NCBI GenBank assembly: GCA_900554205.1 | Contig: USGM01000005.1 | Coordinates: 4,736 to 68,735, forward strand | Length of the DNA stretch: 64,000 nucleotides | Origin: an uncultured Lachnospiraceae bacterium | GTDB lineage: Bacteria > Bacillota > Clostridia > Lachnospirales > Lachnospiraceae | Direction of reading: 5' to 3' | In this document: piece after piece, positions 1-9,094 of the stretch | Numbering within the stretch: position 1 is the stretch's first letter | Layout of the letters: the number at the start of each line of letters is the position of its first letter | Notes under the pieces: generated by a model | Database searches by the model: none | Told to the model about the DNA's origin: nothing | Seen by the model: only the letters and a program-made list of their open reading frames with translations | Position numbers and translations under genes: made by a program

Positions 1-230
1 CTGAGCGGCTTAATACAGTGATGCGTGTAATGGAGAAAATACTTACCGATAAGGAAGCGGATTCTGAGGAACTGCTTCAAAAAATGATAGACTATACAAA
101 TCAGACGACCGGTTTTGAAAATGAGAAGAATGGATTCCACATGAATGAATCAGAGCAGAGATTTTTTTCCCAGATAAGACCGATTGATGCATGGTGCTGT
201 ATCAATAGAATGCGCGGAATCCGATTTTGA
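1..230 (+). CDS. C-terminal end of an unidentified protein (cut by window edge)
   Basis: The reading frame is open from base 3 to a TGA at 228-230 and has no stop before the window edge, so this is most likely the last 75 or so residues of a gene that starts outside. The visible tail is charged and helical in character (RLNTVMRVMEKILTDKEAD), then Phe- and Cys-containing near the end. I do not recognise a family; a tail of a transcription regulator is possible but unsupported. It could also be a short chance frame. Confidence 0.45.
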   Translation, partial: ERLNTVMRVMEKILTDKEADSEELLQKMIDYTNQTTGFENEKNGFHMNESEQRFFSQIRPIDAWCCINRMRGIRF

Positions 231-260
231 AAAAGCATAGAATATTATGCGTATGTATGC

Positions 261-266
261 TAAAAT
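261..266 (+). promoter_or_regulatory. Possible extended -10 for the SDR gene
   Basis: TGCTAAAAT gives a TG-N-TAAAAT extended -10 about 53 nt upstream of the SDR start. No good -35 is seen 17 nt upstream, so this is tentative. The SDR gene has a good site AAAGGAGAAGG before its ATG. Confidence 0.3.
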
Positions 267-318
267 ACAGATATCCAGTTTTATCTGAATCATAATAAAA
301 ATCAAAGGAGAAGGGGTT

Positions 319-1062
319 ATGTTAAAGGGAAAGGTTGCTATTGTAACAGGCGGGACTAGAGGAATCGGGTACGAAATTGTCCGCAAGTATTTGCAGAACG
401 GGGCGAAGGTGGTTCTCTGGGGTTCCAGACAGGAAACGGTCGATAAAGCGCTGTCGCAGCTGAAAAAGGAAAACCCGGCATGGGAGGTGGAGGGGATGTG
501 CCCGACACTGACAGACGCTGCAGCGGTGGAGGCAGCAGTAAACGCGGTGAAGGAGAAATTCGGAAGGGTTGACATTCTGGTAAACAACGCGGGTATCTCC
601 CAGAGCACGCCGCTATATCAGTACAAGACAGAGGACTTTGACAAGATCATTGATCTGAATGTCAAGGCGATCTTCTATGCGATTCTTCCGGCGGCGAAGA
701 TCATGAAGGAGCAGGGCGGCGGATGCATTATCAACACAAGCTCGATGGTCAGCATTTCCGGACAGCCTGCGGGGTGTGGTTATCCGACAAGCAAGTTTGC
801 CGTAAACGGTCTTACCATCTCGCTGGCGCGTGAGCTTGCGAAGGACGGCATCCGCGTGAATGCGGTAGCGCCCGGTGTTACAAAGACTGACATGGTGGCA
901 GCGCTGCCGGAGCAGACGGTAGCCATGATTTCCGCGAGAATTCCTCTGGGCAGACCCGGCGAGCCGGAAGAGGTTGCAGACGCATTCCTCTATCTGGCAA
1001 GTGACATGGCAAGCTATGTCACCGGTGAGATTCTTTCGGTAGACGGAGCTTCCAGATCATAG
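319..1062 (+). CDS. Short-chain dehydrogenase/reductase (SDR family)
   Basis: A 247-residue classical SDR, an NAD(P)-dependent cytosolic oxidoreductase. The Rossmann cofactor motif TGGTRGIG is at residues 10-17, the NNAG motif is near residue 89, and the catalytic set is Asn/Ser near 139-142 with Tyr155-xxx-Lys159 (YPTSK). The C-terminal VDGASRS is usual for the family, and the length is typical. Overall wording (GGTRGIG, NGAKV, a VDGA end) recalls FabG-type reductases and the clostridial BaiA-type hydroxysteroid dehydrogenases. The substrate cannot be decided from sequence, and FabG itself is less likely because no fatty-acid genes are nearby. It is followed after one base by a CapA-type lipoprotein gene, so the two are probably co-transcribed. 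Confidence 0.9.
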   Translation: MLKGKVAIVTGGTRGIGYEIVRKYLQNGAKVVLWGSRQETVDKALSQLKKENPAWEVEGMCPTLTDAAAVEAAVNAVKEKFGRVDILVNNAGISQSTPLYQYKTEDFDKIIDLNVKAIFYAILPAAKIMKEQGGGCIINTSSMVSISGQPAGCGYPTSKFAVNGLTISLARELAKDGIRVNAVAPGVTKTDMVAALPEQTVAMISARIPLGRPGEPEEVADAFLYLASDMASYVTGEILSVDGASRS

Positions 1063-1063
1063 G

Positions 1064-2263
1064 ATGAAAAAGAAAATTGTTATTTTAACCTTATCCTTAT
1101 GTATGTTACTGTCCGGCTGCGGAGGGGAACAACCCGCCGGCAGCGCCGTAGGGCAATCGTCAGCCCAGAGGGAACACTCGACAGCAGAGCAATTGCCAGC
1201 CCAGCCGGAGCAGCCGCCAACAGAACAGTCACAGGCGGAAACGCCCGGACAAGCTCCATCTGACACGGAGGAACCGGCCGCGGACTACGACTTCACAGTA
1301 TGCTTTGCCGGAGACATCAATCTGGCGGAGGGCTGGAGCACGACTGTCTATCTGGATCAGCAGGAAAACGGAATTTACGACTGCATCTCGGAGGAACTGA
1401 CCGACATCATGAATGCGGCGGACATCATGTGCCTGAACAATGAGTTTACCTACAGCACCGGCGGCGCGCCGCTGGCTGGAAAGGCATATACCTTCCGGGC
1501 GCTGCCGGAGCGGGTGGAGGTTCTGCACCAGCTTGGCGTGGATGCCGTGACACTGGCAAATAATCACGTCTACGACTACGGAAAAGAGGCGCTTTTAGAT
1601 ACCTTTGCCGTCCTGCAGGAGGCGGGAATCCCTTACTTCGGGGCGGGGCAGGACTTGGAGGAGGCGATGGCGCCGCTCTATCTGGAGGCAGGCGGAAAGA
1701 CGATCGCGCTGGTCGGAGCCTCCAGAGCAGAGAAAAACCGGATGACACCGCAGGCGACTGAGACGGAGCCGGGCATCCTGCGCTGCTATGACACAACGCT
1801 TTATAAAGAAGCGATCGCTGAGGCGAAGGCAAACGCAGATTTCTGCATTGCGTTCGTTCACTGGGGAACGGAGTACAGCTTCGATCTGGAACAGGTGCAG
1901 CTCGATACGGGAAAGGAATATCTGGACGCCGGGGCGGATGTCGTGATCGGTGCGCATTCCCATTGTCTGCAGGGCATGGAATTCCATGAGGGAAAACCGA
2001 TTATCTACAGTCTGGGAAATTACTGGTTTAACAAAAAAACGCTGGATACCATGCTGGTACAGCTGCGTATTTCGGGGAATGCCGACAGGAGTAATATAGA
2101 GGTGGAGATCATACCTGCCGTTCAGACCGGCTGCAGGACGATTTATGCACAAGAGCAGGAAGAACAGCGGCGGATCTTTGACTTCCTCGAAGAAATTTCC
2201 ATCAACGTGGAGATTACGGATGAAGGAATTGCAAGAGAAGAGACGGTTTCTGTACCACAATAA
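1064..2263 (+). CDS. CapA-family lipoprotein (metallophosphatase-like)
   Basis: A 399-residue lipoprotein. The signal peptide ends in a lipobox (LLSGC, Cys near residue 19). A Pro/Glu/Gln-rich linker follows to about residue 70, then a PGA_cap/CapA domain. Diagnostic pieces are FAGDINL near residue 82, NNEFTY in the middle, LANNHVYDYG, the GAHSHCLQGMEF metal-site-like motif and IYSLGNYWFN near the C-terminus. Members of this family are linked to poly-gamma-glutamate capsule (PgsA/CapA) and belong to the calcineurin-like phosphoesterase fold; many clostridial copies lie outside capsule operons and have no known substrate. No pgsB/C genes are present here. The start lies one base after the SDR stop, so translation is probably coupled. 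Confidence 0.88.
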   Translation: MKKKIVILTLSLCMLLSGCGGEQPAGSAVGQSSAQREHSTAEQLPAQPEQPPTEQSQAETPGQAPSDTEEPAADYDFTVCFAGDINLAEGWSTTVYLDQQENGIYDCISEELTDIMNAADIMCLNNEFTYSTGGAPLAGKAYTFRALPERVEVLHQLGVDAVTLANNHVYDYGKEALLDTFAVLQEAGIPYFGAGQDLEEAMAPLYLEAGGKTIALVGASRAEKNRMTPQATETEPGILRCYDTTLYKEAIAEAKANADFCIAFVHWGTEYSFDLEQVQLDTGKEYLDAGADVVIGAHSHCLQGMEFHEGKPIIYSLGNYWFNKKTLDTMLVQLRISGNADRSNIEVEIIPAVQTGCRTIYAQEQEEQRRIFDFLEEISINVEITDEGIAREETVSVPQ

Positions 2264-2267
2264 TTTC

Positions 2268-2296
2268 TTGCACCTGTGAGCTTGCTTTGCTATACT
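2268..2296 (+). promoter_or_regulatory. Promoter of the Wadjet operon
   Basis: TTGCAC (2268-2273), a 17-bp spacer and TATACT (2291-2296) form a good sigma-A promoter starting 5 bp after the capA stop. It lies about 95 bp upstream of jetA, so the defence operon appears to have its own promoter. Confidence 0.7.
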
Positions 2297-2389
2297 TTAG
2301 ATAATGTGCTGATTGTGTGAAACACAAATATCGGAGCGCAGAGGGAAAAGATTGAAAAATAGATGAACGCGCGCAGAAATGAGGAAAAT

Positions 2390-3877
2390 ATGCAGGCTAC
2401 AGACAAGATGATAAAGCCTTTGACGGAGGTAAAATACTTAAATGCGGATAATGTAGACCGATATCGGTGCATTATGCGCATTTTTTTTGAAAACTATGAA
2501 AAACTGCGGTACTGGATGTATCAGGAGGACGTCTACGAGCAGATGCTGCAGGATCCTTATTTTGCAGATTACCGCCCGGAACAATGTCAGCAGGATCTGA
2601 CGATGCTGACAGAATGGAAAAATCTGAATACAATACAGGACACGAGGAAGGTTTCCTCTATTGAGGAGTTTAAGAATAAAAAATTCCGCTATCAGATGTC
2701 AGAATACAGTGTGGAGATTGAGCGTCTTGTTATTCGGCTGGAGAATCTGTTCATCGAGGGTGCTTCGCTGGAGCCGACTCTTCTGGAGCGGATCAGGCGC
2801 AGTGTCGAGCGTTTTCCAATGATGGCAGAGGAAGAGCCGGGCATTGTATATACATGGTGGAATGACCTGAACAATGATTTCGTGCGTCTGAACCAGAATT
2901 ATCAGGACTATATCCGCGATCTTAACAGCGTCAAGGCGGAAGAAATGATGCACACAAAGGAATTTCTGGTTTTTAAGGATCGTCTGATAGAATATCTGAG
3001 GAGTTTTATCAAAGGGCTTCAGAAAAATGTGGGAGTGATCGAAGAGAATTTCCGTATGATTGACAACGAGATCCGGGAGAGGGTCTTTGAGAAGGTGATT
3101 ACCTATGAGCTTTCCATCCCGAGAATGGATGCCGCGGTTTCCCGGGAAATGCTGGAGGATAAGGCGCAGGGACGTTACCAGAGTATTTACCGCTGGTTTG
3201 TTGCGGAAAATGTTCAGGAGAATGAAGCAGGTAAGCTGTTCGACGCAACGAATGAAATTATAAGGCGCATCACGCGATATGCGGCGCAGCTTAGTGAGAA
3301 GAATGCGCTAGGGGCAAACAGGCGGGAAGAATACCGTAAGACAGCGGAGCTGTTTCTCAGATGTGGGAATCTGGATGAGGCGCATCAGATGTCGGCAATG
3401 GTATTTGGACTGGAGCGGCCTTATCATCTGCAGGGCACTCTGGTGCGTGAGACGGATAGTATGAATACTGGCGTGTATGAAGAAAAACCGCTTGAAATCA
3501 GACTGAAATCGAGAACACGCACTTATAAAGAAAAGACAGCAAGAAGTGCTATACGGGATGCCCGGCAGGAAAAGGAAGAGACAAGACGCAAAATGATAGA
3601 GGAGCAGAGACAGGAAGTGCAGAAGATGAAGCTGCTCGAAAAGAACGGACGCATTGACTTTGCCAGCCTTCCGGTGATTGAGCCGAGAGTGAGGGAAATC
3701 CTTCTGAAGTGGCTGTCAGATGCCATGGAGGATGCGGGTTTTTCAGCACGGACAGACGAAGGAAGGAGCTTTATGGTTGACCGGAGCCGAGCAGATGAAA
3801 GCTGTGTCGTGAACTGCGAGGACGGAAAATTTACCATGCCGTGTCTCACAATTGTTTTTCAGGAGGACAATGCATGA
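2390..3877 (+). CDS. jetA: Wadjet type II component JetA (DUF2397/TIGR02677 family)
   Basis: JetA is the kleisin-like subunit of the Wadjet SMC complex, which recognises and cleaves closed circular plasmid DNA. The product (495 aa) begins with the family opening VKYLNADNVDRYRCIMR and continues with YEKLRYWMYQEDVYE and IEEFKNKKFRYQMSEY, as I recall from DUF2397 proteins. Long charged helical stretches follow, including a Lys/Arg/Glu-rich coiled segment near residues 385-415. I chose the ATG at 2390 because GAGG (2381-2384) lies 5 nt upstream; the in-frame ATG at 2363 has no ribosome-binding site. The stop overlaps jetB by 4 bp (ATGA), so the two are translationally coupled. Confidence 0.92.
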   Translation: MQATDKMIKPLTEVKYLNADNVDRYRCIMRIFFENYEKLRYWMYQEDVYEQMLQDPYFADYRPEQCQQDLTMLTEWKNLNTIQDTRKVSSIEEFKNKKFRYQMSEYSVEIERLVIRLENLFIEGASLEPTLLERIRRSVERFPMMAEEEPGIVYTWWNDLNNDFVRLNQNYQDYIRDLNSVKAEEMMHTKEFLVFKDRLIEYLRSFIKGLQKNVGVIEENFRMIDNEIRERVFEKVITYELSIPRMDAAVSREMLEDKAQGRYQSIYRWFVAENVQENEAGKLFDATNEIIRRITRYAAQLSEKNALGANRREEYRKTAELFLRCGNLDEAHQMSAMVFGLERPYHLQGTLVRETDSMNTGVYEEKPLEIRLKSRTRTYKEKTARSAIRDARQEKEETRRKMIEEQRQEVQKMKLLEKNGRIDFASLPVIEPRVREILLKWLSDAMEDAGFSARTDEGRSFMVDRSRADESCVVNCEDGKFTMPCLTIVFQEDNA

Positions 3878-5019
3878 GTGGTCTGGAGGTATTGTTAAAC
3901 AGGCGTTGGGTTCTGAAGGCGCAGGATAAAGAACTGTATTATAAAATCAGGGATGAAATCGGGGAGATCCGCAAATTTGCCGCTGATAAAATGGGCTGTC
4001 TGATTACCGAAAATTCCATATTGGTTAAGATGGAAAAAATACCTGTCGTTCCGGAATGCTTTATGGGGATACGGGAGTTCGGTTCAAGAGAAGAATATGC
4101 CATGCTGTGTATTCTGCTGATGTTTCTGGAGGACAGGGACGCACAGGAGCAGTTTATTCTGTCCCAGCTGACGGAATATGTCGCGGCGAATATGCCCGGA
4201 GAAGCTATAGACTGGACCTTGTATACTAACCGGCGGAGAATGATCAGAGTGCTGCGCTATGCCGTGGCACAAGGGCTTCTCTGCATTACGGACGGAAGTG
4301 ATGATATCTTTATGGATGACGCGGGCGGAGAGGTGCTGTATGAAAATACCGGAGCCTCCAGATATTTTATGCGCAGCTTTACCAAGGATATTCTGGCATA
4401 TACAAGCCCTGAGGATTTCAGGGAGAGCGACTGGTTTGAGATGGATGAAGACCGGGGAATTGCCAGAAGACACCGGGTATACAAACGACTGCTTTTTGCG
4501 CCTGGAATGTTTAAGGAGAATGGAGCGGAAGAGGATTTTGACTACCTGAAGTATTATGGGAGAAGACTTGCAGAGGATCTGGAACAGGTATTTGACTGCA
4601 GCGTGCAGATACACAGGGGAAGTGCCTACATGATGCTTGGAGAGAACTGCCAGATGGGGACAGTTTTTCCCGGAAATAATGTGCTGTCGGATATTGTTCT
4701 GCTCTGCTGTCATAAGATCAGAGAGAAGATTGATGCGGGCGAGTGGAAGCTTCTGGGCGATGAAAGGTGCGTGGTGGATATGCTTGCCTTTGAGCGTCTG
4801 ATCAGGGATATGCGGCAGGAAAACGCAGAATTTTTCTCAAAAAATTACAAGGAAATGCCGGAGAGTGAGTTTGTCAGGAGCGTGGTGGATGAGATGGAAT
4901 GTTGGATGTTCTTAAGGAGAATGGAGAGGGAGCATCAGGTCATAATCTATCCGTCAGCCGGTAAGCTGCAAGGGTGTTATCCGATGGAATACGTGGGAGA
5001 GAGTACAGATGAACAGTAG
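3874..5019 (+). CDS. jetB: Wadjet type II component JetB (DUF2398/TIGR02678 family)
   Basis: JetB is the KITE-like winged-helix partner that bridges JetA and the JetC ATPase. The 381-residue product shows the family signatures RRWVLKAQDKELYYKIRDE at the start, FMGIREFGSREEYAMLC, FILSQLTEYV, IDWTLYTNRRRMIRVLRYA and SRYFMRSF. The ATG at 3874 is preceded by AGGAGGACAATGC. A longer in-frame start at 3841 would lie within jetA and has no ribosome-binding site. It overlaps jetC by 11 bp. The gene order A-B-C-D with overlaps is the canonical operon. Confidence 0.92.
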   Translation: MSGLEVLLNRRWVLKAQDKELYYKIRDEIGEIRKFAADKMGCLITENSILVKMEKIPVVPECFMGIREFGSREEYAMLCILLMFLEDRDAQEQFILSQLTEYVAANMPGEAIDWTLYTNRRRMIRVLRYAVAQGLLCITDGSDDIFMDDAGGEVLYENTGASRYFMRSFTKDILAYTSPEDFRESDWFEMDEDRGIARRHRVYKRLLFAPGMFKENGAEEDFDYLKYYGRRLAEDLEQVFDCSVQIHRGSAYMMLGENCQMGTVFPGNNVLSDIVLLCCHKIREKIDAGEWKLLGDERCVVDMLAFERLIRDMRQENAEFFSKNYKEMPESEFVRSVVDEMECWMFLRRMEREHQVIIYPSAGKLQGCYPMEYVGESTDEQ

Positions 5020-8000
5020 ATGGCATGCAAATAAAATAGGTCTGATCAATTTCTGGTATTACGATGAGCAGGAGTTTCCGTTCGTCCGGGGACGCATGCT
5101 CCTGCGCGGCTCGAACGGTTCCGGAAAGTCAGTTACAATGCAGAGTGTTGTCCCGCTTCTGCTGGATGGAAACATGAGCCCGGAACGTCTTGATCCCTTT
5201 GGTTCAAAGGATCGTAAAATGAGCAGTTATCTGCTGGAGGAGGACGATAACAGAGAGGAGAGGACAGCGTATCTTTATCTCGAGTTCAGGCGCGAGGAGA
5301 GCGAGGTTTATCTGACGGTCGGAATGGGAATGCGCGCAAGGAAGGGGAAACCGTTGGATAAGTGGTACTTCGGTCTGACAGATGGGAGAAGGGTCGGACA
5401 TGATTTCCTGCTTTACAAGGAGACGGATGAGAAGGTAACGCTTTCCCGCAGGGAGCTGGAAAACCGTATCGGGAGCGGCGGACAGGTATTTGACCGTCAG
5501 GCGGATTACATGGAATATGTAAACAGACAGATTTTCGGCTTTGATACAGTGGACGAATATAAGGAAATGATTGATCTGCTGATCCAGCTCAGAACCCCGA
5601 AGCTGTCGAAGGATTTTAAGCCATCTGTGATCAATGATATTTTAAGCGATTCGCTCCAGCCGCTGTCTGATGATGATCTGCGTCCGATGTCTGAGGCAAT
5701 AGAGAACATGGATACGATGAACATGAATCTCAGGAGCAGGCAGGAGGCGAAACAGGCGGCTGAGAAGATTGACCGTGTCTACGACAGGTATAATCGTCTG
5801 GTGCTGTTAGAAAAGGCATCAAAGCTTGAGCGGGAGAATGAACATCTCCGGCAGCTGAAAACAGCGGCGGAAAACCGCAAGGCGGAGCTGCAGGGCTGCA
5901 GGGAGAAAATCGGGCAGCTTGAGCAGGAGAGAAATGAGCTTGATGCCAAAAAGGATTCCATGGAAAAGGAGAAGGACTCCCTAAACAGGAGCGATGCAGT
6001 CCATTTAAAAATGCGGGAGACCGAATTAAGGGATGAAATCGCGGTAACAGGGAGGAACCTGCAGGATAAAGAAGGATTTCTGCAGACAAAGCAGGAGCAG
6101 TATCAGGACGTAAGGAACAGACAGAAGGAAGAAGAGGACAGGCAATACCACAGGAAGAAGGAAATCAGTGAAATACTGGAGGAGATGCAGTCAGAAGCAG
6201 ACGACATGGCATTTGAAGAGCATTCCTTCTTTAAGGAGGAGCTGCTTGAAAATCTGGAAGCGGAGTTTTCGTTTGAAACCCACAGGGAGCAGTTTGAAGG
6301 CTGTAGTCAGGCAATCGGACAGGGTAGGGACATTCTCAGGGAAACGACAACGCTGGAGCAGCAGGCAGATGAGCTGCTGAAGGAGAGGGAAGAAAAACAG
6401 CGAGAGCTTGACAGCCAGCAGAGGAAGGTTTCCGGGCTGGAAAATGATATGTTCCGTGCACAGGGCGAATGGAAGGAAGCACTGTACAGCTGGAACGGCA
6501 GAAACCGGCAGCTCAAGCTGACCCAGGAGCTGTTGAGAGAACTGGCAGAATTCGTCGGGCATTACAGTGAGACGTCAGATTTTGCAACCGTGCGGCAGAA
6601 GGTGGCGGATGTATGGCTGGCTGGGGAGACAGAGCTTGAGACCGCAATTGCAGAAAACCGAAAGACCTTGTCGGTAAAGACCGGTGAAATAGAAGAAACA
6701 AGGGCAGAACTGGCTGAGTGGGAGAACAGCCGGGAGCCACAGCCACCGCGGACAGAGGCAGTGTTGAAAAACAGGGAACGTCTGGATGCATTAAACATTC
6801 CATATCAGGAATTCTATAAAGTGCTTGAATTCGGGGAGAAGCTGACAGATGCGGAGTGCAGCAGACTGGAAGAGGCTTTGATGCAGATGGGGATTCTTGA
6901 TGCGCTTGTTGTGGATGAGCAATATCGTGAGCAGGTGCTCAGGCTGGCTGAGGGCTGCGAGGACAGGTACCTGTTTGTGCAGAAAACGCGGGCGGACAAA
7001 AGCTTGCTGGATGTGCTGGAACTGAATGACAACGTCAATGATATCTTTTCCAATGGGAGGATTACGGCAATTCTGCAAAACATTGCTTATGACGGAGAAG
7101 GAGCGGTATCCGTGTCAAAGGACGGAACCTATCGCATGGGAGTTCTGGCGGGTACAGTCACGGGTCAGCACAATGCGGGCTTCCTTGGGACGAGGGCAAG
7201 AGAGAGAAACCGTCTTGATAAAATCCGGGAATGCCGGGAAAAACTTGAGCTTCTGGAGAGGGAGTGCCAGACTCTTCAGGGGGAGATAGAGCGGCTGAGT
7301 CAGCGAAAGGAGCTGCTGCAAAAGGAATATCATGAACTGCCGGATGATCATGCACTGAGAGGGGTTTTTCTGGAACTGAAGGCTGCTGAAAGAGAAGCGG
7401 AGAGAATACAGAGCGAGGGCTTAAGACTGGAGGAAAAGCTTAAGGTGTTGACGGCGCAGATCCGTGAGAAGAAAAAGGAAGCGCTATCCATCGCAGAGCG
7501 GTTGTATCTCAACTGCAGCTATGAGGTGTTTCAGCGGGCAGCAGAAGCGGCGGATTGTTACAACCGGCATTTTATCGAATTACAGTCAAAGCATCAGATT
7601 TATCTGGTTGGTGTCTGCCGTGTCGGAGAGCTTGCAGGGAATATGGATAATCTGGATGCAGACATGGAACAGATCCGATATGATATCAGGGCGCTGCAGA
7701 AGGATCTGGAAAAGAAGAAAGCGGAGTATGAGTCGGTTACAGAACAGCTGAAGCTTACGGATTATGAGGAGATAAAAGGACGTCTGGATGCCTGTATCCA
7801 GTGGCTTAAGGATTATCCTGAAAGACTGCAGCGGTGTGTCACGCAGAAGACCCAGAATACTGAGCGGATTAAGGTGCTGGAGCAGCAGGAGGAGACCGGA
7901 ACAGTGGAACTTCTGGAGTCGGAGCAGAAGAGACTTCAACTGGAAAAGAGCTATGAAGCGGAACGTGCACTGAGATATGTGGAACTGTCGGAGGATGACA

Positions 8001-9094
8001 GAGAGAGCCCGGCAGAGATTTGCCGGATTCTGGGACAGGAGGGTAAGGACTGGAAGAAGGAGGACATTATTCGCGACCTGAACCGGGTATACTTTGAAAA
8101 CAGAGGCTTTTTGAACGATTATCAGTTGATGCAGAGCGAGTTATTTGAGGAATTGGAGGACGCGAAACGGCTGGATATTTCTGCAAGGTATCAGGGAGTG
8201 AAGATTCCGTTTAAAAAACTGCTCTCGCATCTTGAGGAGGACATTGCAGAGCTGCTCGACCTGATTAAGGATGGGGACAGAGAGCTGTTTGAGGATATCC
8301 TCGCCAACACCGTCGGACGGAAAATCCGTGGAAAGATTAACGGCTCTAATGCATGGGTGGGCAAGATGAATGCCCTGATGGAGTCAATGAATACTTCCAG
8401 CGGTCTTAAGCTTTCGCTGCGTTGGAGAAGCAGGACGGCGGAGACAGAGGATCAGCTTGACACAAAGGAACTGGTAGAGCTTCTGAGGAAGGATTACCGA
8501 CTGATGGGCGAGGAGGAAGCGGCAAAGCTGTCAAGACATTTCCGGTCGAAGGTTGAAGAGGCGAGAAGGCATGCGAAGGACAGCGGAGGAATGATTTCCT
8601 TTTATCAGGTGATGAAGGACACACTTGACTACCGGAAGTGGTTTGAATTTCAGCTCTTTTCCCAGAAGAGCGGAGAGCGTATTAAGGAGCTGACAAACAG
8701 TGTATTTGGAACCTTCAGCGGCGGTGAAAAAGCGATGTCCATGTATGTGCCGCTGTTTTCTGCGGTAGTGGCAAAGTATCAGGGCGGAAGGGAGGATGCG
8801 CCCCGCCTGATTTCTCTGGATGAGGCATTTGCCGGTGTGGATAACAAGAATATCCGTGATATGTTCCGTCTGATGACGGAGTTCGGCTTTGACTTTATTA
8901 TGAATTCCCAGGTGCTGTGGGGAGACTGTGACACGCTGGATGCATTGGCGATTTACCAGCTGCTGCGTCCGCAAAATGCAAAATTTGTCACGGTGATGCC
9001 CTACCTCTGGAATGGTCATGCAAAGGAGCTGTTGGAGAGTGAGCAGGCAGTGGAATTGCGAGGGGCGGAAATTGGGCAGACAGGAAGAAATTGA
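5009..9094 (+). CDS. jetC: Wadjet type II SMC-like ATPase JetC (TIGR02680 family)
   Basis: This large SMC/MukB-like ATPase (1361 aa) is the DNA-translocating motor of Wadjet. Walker A GSNGSGKS is at residues 34-41. Next comes the family-specific RLDPFGSKDRKMSSYLLEE. Long coiled-coil arms rich in Glu, Lys, Gln and Leu span roughly residues 250-560 and 750-1000, separated by a non-coiled hinge-like region near 600-760. The signature FGTFSGGEKAMSM is near residue 1232 and the Walker B/D-loop LISLDEAFAGVDNKN near 1268. Length and domain order are normal, with no stop or frameshift, so the ATPase looks intact. The start at 5009 overlaps the jetB stop. Confidence 0.94.
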   Translation: MNSRWHANKIGLINFWYYDEQEFPFVRGRMLLRGSNGSGKSVTMQSVVPLLLDGNMSPERLDPFGSKDRKMSSYLLEEDDNREERTAYLYLEFRREESEVYLTVGMGMRARKGKPLDKWYFGLTDGRRVGHDFLLYKETDEKVTLSRRELENRIGSGGQVFDRQADYMEYVNRQIFGFDTVDEYKEMIDLLIQLRTPKLSKDFKPSVINDILSDSLQPLSDDDLRPMSEAIENMDTMNMNLRSRQEAKQAAEKIDRVYDRYNRLVLLEKASKLERENEHLRQLKTAAENRKAELQGCREKIGQLEQERNELDAKKDSMEKEKDSLNRSDAVHLKMRETELRDEIAVTGRNLQDKEGFLQTKQEQYQDVRNRQKEEEDRQYHRKKEISEILEEMQSEADDMAFEEHSFFKEELLENLEAEFSFETHREQFEGCSQAIGQGRDILRETTTLEQQADELLKEREEKQRELDSQQRKVSGLENDMFRAQGEWKEALYSWNGRNRQLKLTQELLRELAEFVGHYSETSDFATVRQKVADVWLAGETELETAIAENRKTLSVKTGEIEETRAELAEWENSREPQPPRTEAVLKNRERLDALNIPYQEFYKVLEFGEKLTDAECSRLEEALMQMGILDALVVDEQYREQVLRLAEGCEDRYLFVQKTRADKSLLDVLELNDNVNDIFSNGRITAILQNIAYDGEGAVSVSKDGTYRMGVLAGTVTGQHNAGFLGTRARERNRLDKIRECREKLELLERECQTLQGEIERLSQRKELLQKEYHELPDDHALRGVFLELKAAEREAERIQSEGLRLEEKLKVLTAQIREKKKEALSIAERLYLNCSYEVFQRAAEAADCYNRHFIELQSKHQIYLVGVCRVGELAGNMDNLDADMEQIRYDIRALQKDLEKKKAEYESVTEQLKLTDYEEIKGRLDACIQWLKDYPERLQRCVTQKTQNTERIKVLEQQEETGTVELLESEQKRLQLEKSYEAERALRYVELSEDDRESPAEICRILGQEGKDWKKEDIIRDLNRVYFENRGFLNDYQLMQSELFEELEDAKRLDISARYQGVKIPFKKLLSHLEEDIAELLDLIKDGDRELFEDILANTVGRKIRGKINGSNAWVGKMNALMESMNTSSGLKLSLRWRSRTAETEDQLDTKELVELLRKDYRLMGEEEAAKLSRHFRSKVEEARRHAKDSGGMISFYQVMKDTLDYRKWFEFQLFSQKSGERIKELTNSVFGTFSGGEKAMSMYVPLFSAVVAKYQGGREDAPRLISLDEAFAGVDNKNIRDMFRLMTEFGFDFIMNSQVLWGDCDTLDALAIYQLLRPQNAKFVTVMPYLWNGHAKELLESEQAVELRGAEIGQTGRN

